From Onchidella celtica (lineage: Eukaryota; Mollusca; Gastropoda; Systellommatophora; Onchidiidae), in contig OZ007569.1 of NCBI GenBank assembly GCA_963931925.1, forward strand, positions 4,636,007-4,700,006: a stretch of DNA of 64,000 bases, read 5' to 3'. A program made the position numbers and the translations under genes. Positions within the stretch are counted from its first letter, which is position 1; each line of letters starts with the position of its first letter. The notes under the pieces are model-generated. The model was not told the origin of the DNA and searched no databases. It worked only from the letters and a program-made list of their open reading frames with translations. Below are positions 10,817 through 21,516 of the stretch, one piece after another.

Positions 10817-10962
10817 CAACATATGTCTCGGCCCTAGTTAGTTGTGTTTCGGTAGTCGTGGGGGCCAACATATGTCTCGGCCCTAGTGAGTTGTGTTTCG
10901 GTAGTCGTGAGGGCCAACATATGTCTCGGTCCTAGTGAGTTGTGTTTCGGTAGTCGAAGTTG
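10817..10962. repeat. Three tandem 49-bp units
   Basis: Units start at 10817, 10866 and 10915, each opening with CAACATATGTCTCGG and containing GTTGTGTTTCGGTAGTCG. They are nearly identical, so the amplification is recent. No coding content. Confidence 0.85.
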
Positions 10963-12576
10963 AAATACGGCATCGACTTTCTAGGCATTCAGCATGGACG
11001 TATCAATATGGTAAGGTCAAGCTGTCCGCGCCGTGCGCAAGCCGTATTTCCACGCGTCAGGTCGCTGTACTTTTTGAGACGTAAATACCGTCTTATTGCT
11101 CACTGTATCATTCTCTTCTAAATCGAAGGCATTGGGACAAGGACGCGTTAACCAGTGAACCACTGGTCGGATTCACAAAGACTAACCTTTCTGAAGCTCT
11201 CCCCACACTATCAAAAGGTGTAACATCGACGTGCGAAATGTTGCTTAATAAATTTGCAATATTATCTCATTTTCTCACAAGCTGACCATCATCTAGTATC
11301 TTAGAGCCAATCAGAAACAAACTCTTTGCCCCAAATGCCCACATTGGTTCAGTAGCATGTGTCAATCAGGATGAAACCATTTGTTTAGGGCTTGGGGTAG
11401 GGGGGTTGGGGTTGGGGGTGGGTGGATAGTTATCATGCTTCGTTCTCAAGAAAATTACAGCTGTCAGTCTGGTATCATAAGTCAGATCATTGACTTACAG
11501 ACAAAGGTTTCACTGGTTAATTCATTATCAAGCCCGATAGGGCATAGCAGCGAATGTTTTCATACTTATCAAATACAAACCGAACCACGTAGATAGCAGT
11601 AGTGTGGTCATCGTACATCGGCAAGGGTCAGCGCGACCCAGATAAGATTCCCCGTGAGTAAGGTCATTGACCAGACAGCGTAGCAAGCAGGGCGTGGGCC
11701 AATACCAAATGGGGTCTTGGGTGTGGGTTGCACCGTCTTGGAATACTGTCTTGGGGTCCGATGGCCTAGCGGCGTGACAGCTTATATGGGGTGTAAATGG
11801 TCGTTCTGACGCCATAAACCCGGCTCGGTACAGCTTGTGTGGAAATGAATATTGTTCTTTCCTGTGTGGTATCGCAGCAATGGATCCTATTGTGTTATGA
11901 CTGTGGAAACGAAGGTGGGCGAGAAAAGGAGTTAGTGAATATTATAATATTATTGAAAATATAAAGAATGGCAACGAGTAATTTTTTGGTTATGCAAAAA
12001 TGACCCCTATCACCATTTAAGGAACTGCTTTGCCCCGTGGAGGAGGCAGGCGCTTTCTCTTACAAATCTTATCAGCGATATGTTAGTGGCTTCTGAGCCT
12101 GTATAATCTTCTTCTTCTAAAGAAAGTATTGATTGAGTTTCACTATAACGCATTGTTGGTCTTCGGCAATCAAGTCTTAGATCTACTCGATAAAGAAGTA
12201 ATAATACACAGTACAAGTACAGTGTGTTAATGGAGAGAAGAATTTCGTATAAGCGCAGGAAAAAGATCATTTCGGTTCAAGTCGTCTTGACAAGGATGTG
12301 TGACATCATAAAGCGATGTGATCCAACTCATCCGTGTCGTTACCATGCCTCTCTGACAACTTGCCACCTTTGTAAACAGTTTCTCTAATTTAATAATTGT
12401 CATTCCCCTCAAGGCGCCACGGTACAGCTTGGCCTAGCCTGTTTAATTCGAGCATAAGGGGGCGAAGTAGAGAACCCGCGACTTCACAGAAAAGCTTGAA
12501 TTTCGACTCAGCAGACCTTAATCTGTCTCTTAGTTTTGTTTTGATCGGTAATGTTGTGAGTTGGATCGTAGTAGTT
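10963..12576. other. Intergenic region without recognisable gene
   Basis: Mixed sequence with no supported coding region, RNA gene or clear repeat. A short inverted pair (GAAATACGG near 10975, CCGTATTTC near 11042) and a G-rich run at about 11390-11430 are the only structures noticed. Confidence 0.4.
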
Positions 12577-12970
12577 TACATCGTTCGCATGCCAGACTAC
12601 CGGCTCCCCAAAAAACTGCTGTACGGCGAACTCCCATGGAGGCCAAAAGAAGCGCTTCAAAGACACCCTGAAAGCTTCTCTGAAGGCCTTCAACATCAGC
12701 CACGACACGTGGGAGGTCACTGCAATGGACAGATCAAAATGGCGCTCAGCTGTCCACAAAGGCGCCAGATTCAGTGAGGCCAACAGAACCGCTGCAGCAG
12801 AGCAACGCAGACAGGCCAGGAAATGTGCCAGCAAGTCCCCGACATCCTTCACCATCCCATGCCCACACTGCGTCAGAACATTTCAGGCACTAATTGGTCT
12901 GATTAGTCATCTGCGCACCCACAGAACGCAATCCACCTACCCCCCCCCCCCCCGCCCCCAGGATGACTAG
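12577..12970 (+). pseudogene. 3' coding tail of a LINE (C2H2-tailed family)
   Basis: The sequence encodes a diverged copy of the C-terminus of the LINE at 50714-54796. VRMPDYRLPK is followed, after a frameshift near 12655, by RYKDTLKASLKAF, then MDRSKWRSAV, and finally a C2H2 finger (CPHC...LISHLRTH) with a stop at 12968-12970. In the intact relative this part follows the reverse transcriptase. It is a 5'-truncated dead fragment. The proline-rich end comes from a C-run after the finger. Confidence 0.75.
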
Positions 12971-15530
12971 ATGGTCCTGGTCGATTCCGACGGACGAAAC
13001 ACACACAGTATTTTACATAGAAAGCTATGCCACTACGAATTATTGTCTCTCTGACAAATTTTAATTTCTTGACACACCAAACTGAGCCCAAGGCCCTATA
13101 AAAAAATCTAGCTTAAGCCTAAACGGCCAAACCTCTAAGTGAAAGGTCAAAGGCTTCCCCAAAACGCCAAGTATCAGGAACCCTGGCCTGGAATCGCTAC
13201 ATGAGGCGTGAGGATTGTAAGGTGTAACGCATTACATAGTAATATCCTGGGTAGACTGTCATGTGACCCAGTTACTGCAAATTGCTCCAGCCAACCACCA
13301 TCCGGTGTTTGTTTTTTTTATAGGACCGTGGTATTTTCCATAGTAAGCTCTAGCTGAACAGTGCACACAACGCATTGTTTTCTCTATTTGGCTTTGTAAC
13401 CAGACTACGGCCCCCTAACAACAGGTCTTTGAAAAGATTGTCCCGAACCATGGCACAACCTGTCAGCCGGGAACCATGGCACAACCTGGCACTGTCAGCC
13501 AGCAAACATGGTCAGATTTCTCTGCAATGGAAGTGCAGGCGTCATTGACCTTGGAAAGCCATCTATTGTCACACTATAAAGCTAGTTTTTCCTACTTTGG
13601 ACTGTCCACTGATACGCTCAGGGGTAAGATGTCGCGACTTTGGTTCTTGTTTATTCTGTCTCCATTCTCTGAAAAACTGGAGATTTTTTAGTGTGTAGAA
13701 AAGGTGTAACATAATGCTCACATTGACAGTTGTTTTAAAGGCACACTTATCCAGCTGTTTCACAGTTCCGATTTATTCCAGCTCTTTATCCTAATAATAC
13801 TAAAGCCGCAAACGTTTCACGTGGAATTTCTCAGTTGTACAAAAAGTGAAATTGGAACAAACAAGAGCGGAGGTCACGATATGTATGTATTATGGTGACC
13901 GTGTTTGTAGTTTGTGAATTAACGAGAGAAATTTCACCGTTTTCGTATCAGGTTATCGCTTAAATAAGTTTTGACCACACAGTCTTACTTTTTCTTTTTC
14001 TTGTTCAAATAATAACATTAAAAAAGTACTCCGCTCCTTTAGGTATAACATAATTGCATCAGTTTCCTAATTTGAAAAGCGTTAACTCTTAAACACTCTT
14101 TTTGTCTTCTAGATATGCGAAGAAACTTGGTGCACTTCTTAGCAAAATGGCCACTTTAATAGATTTTAAAAAATACATCAGTAGTGTGTTGTTGAAAATG
14201 TGAAGAAAATCAATTATTTTGTAAGAACCGCAGGTCTGTAAATAAAATGCTTCAACGTTTGTGAAAATGATCTCTGCTGCGGGGAGTTAAGATACGAAAA
14301 CGGAGCCGACGGCGCGCAACCCTGACCCACAAAGAGTAGTTATTTGGAGCAATCATGAGTGAATTTATGCACACGCAATCTTCCACGTTCTCCGGGCTAG
14401 TCTCCCAGGCCGTGACACGGAGGAAGGCACGCTTTGCAGCGGGTGCTTTTTGGTGAATCATACATTGCATTCTTACCGTCAGACAGCATCAATATTTTTC
14501 CATCTATAAACTGATAGGACATTACTGTGTATTCGGTAAGTAGTACATTACTAAAGCAAGTGAAAACGCCAGTCCAACACCGATGAAGAGACTTATTCTT
14601 TGTTATACATTGCATCGCTGGCGTAATAAATTTGAATTTCACTCGATTCCCAGCCCCATCCTCTCTGCTTTTTGCTGTTATTACATTTTCACTTGTATCA
14701 GTGCCCAAGTTTCGGTTTACTGGATTATTAAGTTAATTTAAACGGACGATGTAGGCAGCATGAGCAGTGTAAGCTTACTGGAGTGTTGCTCTGAACTAAT
14801 CACCTAGACGATTACACAGAAACACAGTGCTTTCTTCACCAGGCCAGGACGATGGTGTTTAAACAAAAACTATTTATTGATGATAAATCTGAAGAGTGAC
14901 TGACACAAAAAACTGCACACAGGCAACATCTGCACGTTCGTTTACAATGTTAAAAGTCGGGAAAAAGATTAAAAATCGTTTGGTCACTGATACATACAGT
15001 TTAAAATTGTGAATACACTTCTTTCATTCTTTTTGAAGCATGAAATCGCGAAGACAAGCACGGCCGAGGCAAAGTTGTATTGTGGAAAGGGAGGGGTCGG
15101 GAAAGGTGGGGGGAGGGGGGGGGGCGGGAGAATCTAGCTGAGGGGATGGGGAGGAGCTGAGTCGAAAAATTTGTCTTAAGCTGTTTCGGTTCTTAGTTGT
15201 TTTTTTTCTTAACAGGTGAGCAGCTACATTCACGACAGAACTAATTCTTAAAAAATGTGTATGATAAAATGCATTCCTAATCATGTTGCCATAGACTACA
15301 AATTTCATTCAAATTGTTGCCCCCCCCCCTCCCCCCACACACACACCCCTCCAAATCCGGAGCCCCTGTTCAGCCGTGGCTTCCTAATTACGAAGGCCAC
15401 GGTTCGGCTGCTGACTTGCCTGACTGAGAGGTCTGAGATAAAAATAGTGTGCATGTTTAAACAATGTTTTCTCCACTTACAACTGATCAAACTTTAGCCT
15501 ACTTTCTCTCTTTCTGCCCCCCCCCCCCAA
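12971..15530. other. Intergenic region
   Basis: No gene supported. It contains a diverged repeat R fragment (about 13310-13430), a small direct duplication around ATGGCACAACCTG (13449 and 13477), a G-run near 15105-15125 and a C-run near 15320-15335. Small open frames lack recognisable domains. Confidence 0.4.
13310..13430 (+). repeat. Dispersed repeat R, diverged copy
   Basis: TAGGACCGTGG, then AACAGTGCACAC, then CTCTATTTGGCTTTGTAA, then AGACTACGGCCCCCTAAC occur in the same order as in the repeat R copies flanking the LINE at 45806-48340. Confidence 0.5.
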
Positions 15531-15533
15531 CTC

Positions 15534-15539
15534 TCTCTG

Positions 15540-15570
<31 letters not shown>

Positions 15571-15571
15571 G

Positions 15572-15630
<59 letters not shown>
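15534..15630. repeat. (TC)n microsatellite
   Basis: A nearly pure CT dinucleotide run after a C-run at about 15518-15528. Confidence 0.95.
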
Positions 15631-15632
<2 letters not shown>

Positions 15633-15844
15633 CAGCTCTTTCTCCGTGTATCCGGGTCTATAGTTAGAGAGTTGCGAAAGTTAGTCTTGGAGCATTAACT
15701 TGTTGAGTTAAAGAATAATGATACTGCATTAATACTTTAATAATAATGGTCTTAGTTCATTAAACTATATTAATTAGAGAATGGAACTGTACTAGTTTTA
15801 GTATAGCATTGATTTCGTAAATTTACTAACCTACTGATGTGTGT

Positions 15845-15960
15845 ACCCATGCGAATGTCTGAAGAATGTGATAGCTTGGTTGCCTGAAGAATGTGATAAT
15901 TTGGTTGTCTGAAGAATGTGATAATTTGGTTGTCTGAAGAATGTGATAATTTGTTTGTCT
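15845..15960. repeat. 25-bp minisatellite, left part
   Basis: Units of TTGGTTGTCTGAAGAATGTG plus ATAAT repeat with a 25-bp period, about four to five copies. The same unit resumes at 18746, on the far side of the LINE. Confidence 0.85.
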
Positions 15961-18745
15961 TCTTCTTCTTCTTCTGCGTTCTTCGTGTCAGACTATTTAT
16001 ATCAGGAGGCCGGTAGCCTTTATGAAGGATGCTGTGCTCCTGAGTTCCTCTGCTGTCCCATATAGCTTGGTGTGTAGTGCCGCACCTCGGGGCCAGCTGT
16101 TTTCCCTCAGTCTGTTCTCTGTATAGGGGGCATTGTTGGAGGACATGTTCTGCATTCTCTGGGCAGTTTCCACATGGGCATGTCTCAGTTTCTCCAACCC
16201 TGAATTTTTTGTAAAGGTGCTGCCGGAGTCTGTTATGTCCTGTTCTCAGCCTAAAAATGATACTTTGCTCCTTTCTGCTGAGCAAGTGTATCGCATCGTC
16301 TGTTACATGGCTTGGATGACTTTGTTTCCACTTGGATTTCAAGGCTGCCTTAATGTGACTTTTAGCTTCTGAGACTGTTATGTTTTCTCTGTCTTGGGGG
16401 AAGTTTGCGCCATTTTTTGCCAGAGTGTCTGCCTTATCATTTCCGATGATGTTACAGTGACCAGGGATCCACTGGAGAACCACGTTGCTTGCTGTGTGGC
16501 ATAACTGCACTAAGGCAGAGGTGAGTTTGTTTTGATGATAATCATGTGAACTTTGAAGGGCCTGCAGGACTGACCTAGCATCTGTGAGAATAACTATTTT
16601 TTTGTTGTATATGTCTCGGTTTTGTAAGTTTAGCGCAGCTTCTAGTATGGCTTCTGTTTCAGCTCTGTAGTTGGTAGAATATTTCCCTGTGGGTACTGAC
16701 AGCTCTGATTCTTCCCCATTAGTCCATTAGATATGTATACTACCTCCTCCATCTCTTACGGCTTCTTGTGCTGACCCGTCCGTGAATACCCGGATCCAGC
16801 TGTTTTGTGGATAGGAGCTGTCCAGCATTTCCTGTGTGAGTGATTGCAGCTCTGCCGTGGACTGATTGGTCTTGGAGGTGATGCCGTAAATGGTGTCTTT
16901 GATTAGGGGAAAGTGTTGTCTTTCCCATGGAGGGCAGCAGGCAACCTCTGTAAGGTCCTCGTCTTCATCTATGGGTGGGATTTTAAGGTTGTTTAACTGT
17001 TGTCTAGCTGATTTTATAAAGCTGGTTCTTTTTAGTCTGCTTTTTGTTGGTTTCTTTACTCTATCATTCATCGGGTGATTTCGAAGGTTTTGAAACTTTG
17101 TTAGCTGTGAGGTTAGTTTTCCATTTTTTCTGTCCTCCAGTGGTTGTAAACCAGTGATGCTCTCCATCTCTACAATAGGTGTGGATTTCATTCCCCCGGT
17201 GATAGTTCGAAGGCTCTGGTTTTGGATGCGTTCCACTCTCTGGAAATTGCTCTTTGCTGCTGCTCCCCATGCTGAGATACCATACTCCAGAACCGGACGT
17301 ATGTATCCGGTGTAGGTTTTCTTAAGTATGTTTTGTGCTGCACCCCAGTCTGTGCCTGCCAACTTTTTTAGGAGCGCAATCCGCTGCATTGCTTTAGTTT
17401 GGGTCTTTTCCAGATGGGCTTTCCATGTCAGTCGTTGGTCAAATGTCACTCCGAGGTATGAGGGTGAGTCGTCTTTGATGAGAAGCTCGTTGTTGATTTT
17501 GAGTTTAGGTGCCTGCATTCTGGTGGAGAGACTAAAGACTGTGTGAGTTGTTTTCTTGGCATTCAGCTTCATGTTCCATGTTGTTGTCCATTGTTGTAGG
17601 TTGTTTAGGGTAGACTGAAGACGCATCTGAGCTGTGCCAAGGCTTGTCTCCGAACAGAGTAGTGCCGGATCATCAGCATACATTACCGCTTTCACTCTTG
17701 GAGTTAGAATTTCTTTTATGTCATTCATGAAGAGGTTGAAGAGTGTGGGGGATATCACTCCTCCCTGAGGGACTCCATGTTTCAGTTGTGCAGTGCTACT
17801 TTGTTTACCTTGTAACCTTACTTTTGCTTTCCTGTCGGTGATGTATTGTTTTATCCACTGGTACATACGGTTGGACACTTTCGCTTTTAGGAGTTTAAGA
17901 AGGAGACCATTCTTCCATACGCGGTCGAGGGCTTTCTCCATATCTACCCATACTGCGATGGTCACTTTCTTTTCCTGGAAACCGTCTTCTACGACTTGTG
18001 ATATGTAGGTTATCTGGTCCTCTGTTGATCTACATTTTCTGAAACCGGCTTGTTCGTCCATGATGAGCCTTTCCTTCTCGATGAACCAGGTTAGTCTACT
18101 GTTTATGATCCTCTCCATTACCTTACACAGGCAGCTTGTAAGGCTGATTGGGCGGTAGCTATCCACTCTATTTCTTGGCTTGCCTGGCTTGTGAATTGGG
18201 ATGAGTGTGGCTTTTTTCCAGGTTCCAGGAATCCTGCCATATTTCCAACTGGAGTTGCAGAGGGCCAGCAGTTTCTTCTTAGCATTCTGTCCAAGGTGAA
18301 TTAACATATCATTTGTTACTTCGTCTGGACCAGGGGCTTGTTTTGGTTTCAGTTTCTGGAGGGCAGTGTTCAGTTCCTCCATGGTGAGTGAGCTGGTCAT
18401 TGTGTTCTCCTCCGGCTGTTCTGGTTGGCTGTCTTCCAAGTCCTGTATGTTTGCTTGTACTTCCTGTTCTTTATCATCGTCTACATCTGCGTTGCCAACA
18501 GACTGGAACTGTTTCAAGAGTTCTTGTGCAGCTGCCTTTCCAGATAGGAGGTTGCCTTCTTTTTCAATAGTTATCGGGGCATATCTGTTGGGTTCTTTGT
18601 TGAGGGACTTTGTTAGCTTCCATAGTTTGGACCCATCCTTCTCAAAGTTCAGACTCTCTGTTTTTTCATGCCAACTGTTTCTTATTTCAGCCAGTGTGTT
18701 CCTTCTTAGTTTTGCTGTGAGTGCTTTGAGTTTGATGTTGTTATT
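15961..18745 (-). mobile_element. RNase H-bearing LINE, 5'-truncated, inserted in a 25-bp minisatellite
   Basis: A minus-strand non-LTR retrotransposon. The 3' end is an (AAG)n tail, read on the plus strand as TCTTCTTCTTCTTCT at about 15959-15975. The 5' end stops abruptly at 18745, where the minisatellite resumes. Reverse transcriptase, RNase H and a C-terminal Cys-rich zinc-knuckle region are present; the endonuclease and ORF1 are missing. Apurinic-endonuclease LINEs with RNase H include the I/Nimb group known from snails, but the clade is not proven here. A related fragment lies at 24046-24360. Confidence 0.85.
15975..18745 (-). pseudogene. LINE pol: reverse transcriptase plus RNase H with one nonsense codon
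   Basis: One reading frame covers the whole fragment, interrupted only by TAA at 16727-16729. Reverse transcriptase motifs: VWVDMEKALDRVW, GVPQGGVISPTLFNLF and the catalytic VMYADD. RNase H follows, with FTDGSAQEA, AETEA, LTDARS and PGHCNIIGND supplying the acidic residues and histidine. A Cys/His cluster (CPCGNC...EHVLQQC) lies near the end. The in-frame stop is within RNase H. The frame continues in phase on both sides of it, so the copy is young. The N-terminal endonuclease is absent through 5' truncation. Confidence 0.85.
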
Positions 18746-19112
18746 TGGTTGTCTGAGGAATGTGATAATTTGGTTGTCTGAAGAATGTGATAATGATAAT
18801 TTGGTTGTCTGAAGAATGTGATAATTTGGTTGTCTGAAGAATATGGTAATTTGGTTGTCTGAAGAATGTGATAATGATAATTTGGTTGTCTGAAGAATGT
18901 GATAGCTTGGTTGTCTGAAGAATGTGGTAGCTTGGTTGTCTGAAGAATGTGGTAGCTTGGTTGTCTGAAGAATATGGTAGCTTGGTTGTCTGAAGAAGGT
19001 GGTAGCTTGGTTGTCTGAAGAATGTGGTAGCTTGGTTGTCTGAAGAATGTAGTAGCTTGGTTGTATGAAGAATGTGATAGCTTGGTTGTCTGATGAATGT
19101 GATGTATTGGTT
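18746..19112. repeat. 25-bp minisatellite, right part
   Basis: About 14 copies of TTGGTTGTCTGAAGAATGTG plus ATAAT or GTAGC. Some units carry an extra GATAAT (31 bp). Variants cluster: ATAAT-type units lie near the LINE and GTAGC-type units lie distally. Confidence 0.9.
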
Positions 19113-19412
19113 GGGAGTGAGTTAAGGATCCGAGTTAAGTAAAAGTTGAAAATTTATTGCTGCAGCCAATAAAAAATTTCATTTCCCTGAGTGTCCATAA
19201 CTTTCTGGGCTGACACTTTATGGAATCCACTGTCTGGATGTCAGAGCAGGTCTCAACACGCTGTTTTGGGCTTGATAGGGTGAGCATTAGCAGCTAGAAC
19301 ATCGTGTACAGAATGAACTGCTCATTCGGAAGTGAGTAATAGCGCATCTTTTGTTTTTGACTTGCTGACGAGGAAATCATTATAATAATATTATACCCCG
19401 TGTAGATCTGTC
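19113..19412. other. Upstream region of the dehydrogenase gene
   Basis: About 300 bp between the minisatellite and the start codon. It probably holds the promoter and 5' UTR. No TATA box or upstream exon could be assigned with confidence. Confidence 0.4.
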
Positions 19413-21476
19413 ATGGAGCTGAAGGGTAAAGCGGCTTTTATCACTGGCGGAGCACAGGGTATCGGCAGAGGAATGGCTGAGGCGCTGCTACAGAACGGAG
19501 TCAAAGTGAGTGGTTGGCGTAATTTTTTATGTTTGTTTCGGACAAAATATTATATAAAACACACACACACATACACACAGCAAATCTGTGGGGTCGCAGC
19601 AAAACTTGAAGCAGGGTCAAAATGTGGCAAAATGAAAAAGTTGTATGGTACAAAGCCTCGCTTAGGAAAATACGAAATAATACAGAAACGATACAATCAA
19701 AAGCAAAGGAAAAGGAAAGACAACCGCCCCACCACACCCTGGGGGGTCGATCTGTGCTCCCAGAATCCAAGTCTGGACCTCGCAGAACGATACGTTTTCG
19801 TATTAAAATTTGTGAAAATTTTACGATTTTCTTTATATTTGTTTTATTTCATTTTTATACTGTAAGAAGTTTTGGCGTGAGGAAGATCTGTTGGCTGTAA
19901 GCTCGATCTGTCTTCCCCTTCCCTCTGCGTTTTATTGTACTGTTTCTGCATTATTTCTTACGCGAGACTTTGCTAAATATACGGCCTTTTCTTTTTGCAG
20001 TGTTTTTGGTGTATTTTGTTGTTATTTTCCCCCCATTATTTCTTATCTCACATGAAGCAAGAGGTGGCGGGCCTTGATCTAATGCACATGTGTTTAGGAG
20101 TACGGATTGAGACGCAAATGAAGTAAACTTAAAGTACACAATTTATAATTATGTCACATATACCGGTACAATAAACCATGTGTTGTAAGTTATTAATTTT
20201 GGTCTTCCATGTGTTGTAAGTTATTAATTTTGGTCTTCCTTGTGAGTTTTATGTATGGTAATTACATCAGCTGGCTGCACAGGCATGTGTAACACGATCT
20301 CTTTACGTATTTGGGCAATAGGCCTGTCAGTCTAGATGAGCAGAATGGCAGAGAACAGAATTATCTGGAAGTGGAACACCTTTGTAAGATAGACTTTCAA
20401 ATGCTAACTTGTTAATTAATTAATAACTGTGGAGACTGAATTCTTATGATAGTGTACAAGGCGGGCGACAGAAATGAAATAAAAATGATAATGAGGAAAA
20501 TTTTAAAAAACAGAGAATAGCACATGGAGTTTAGAGGAATAAAAGAAGAGAGAAATGAAGACCCGGCAAAATCTGAAAAAAAGAAAGAGGCATAAAGAGA
20601 GACGGGGAGTGACAGAAGAGATCATCGGCTGTGTTACAATACAAGATAGCGAGTTATTTACACGTCCTGTTAATAACGTTAATCTCCAACCCTTTACGAA
20701 AACCTCAAGCCAAACTGATGATTTTTCTCTCCATTCATGATCAGGTATTTATTGCTGACATGAATACAAGTGTGGGTGAAACCGCGGCTAAGGAACTGGC
20801 AGAAAAGTTTGGGCAGGAAAACATCAGATTTGCCACTCTTGATGTTACTGATCATCAAAACTTTGCAGGTCTGTTGCTACACCCTTTCCCAACTTTGTCA
20901 TTATGTCCTCTTTGTTTCAAGGTTGCAAATAAACAAAGAAAATGACAAAAATGGCATTTTTATGTGGTCATATCATAGGAAGTGAACAGATAAAAGAGAT
21001 TAACTGATTTGGCACATTCACCGACATTTTGTTTCCTCCTGGTCCATAGCTTTCAACAACATCATCCTGTCATGGTAGAAACATGCCATTTTGGACAGAT
21101 CTGCATCTACCACCAGAAAAAATGTTGGCCAAATCTGGATCCGTCAGATATTCCTGTGATACAATTTTTAACAATTGTCACGCTCTTGCAAAATTCCTTG
21201 CGAATTATTCGTAATTCGCCCACTGAAGAACTCAATTTTGGTGTGCCACAGAAAAGATTGTAAAGATCGCTTTAGCTATAGTGAGACCATTTTAAGGATC
21301 CCCCTTTGCCATTTCTCTGCTTCAGTTTCATACCAGTTTCTGAGTTTCTGAAAACTGCAGACTGCCTCTTATTTTCATCATGTCGCATTTCCCAATTGAA
21401 TCTGATTCTTATCACACTATGGCATTTTGAGAGATAGATTATAGAAAGAAAGAGAGCGCGAGAGAAAGAGAAAGAG

Positions 21477-21516
<40 letters not shown>

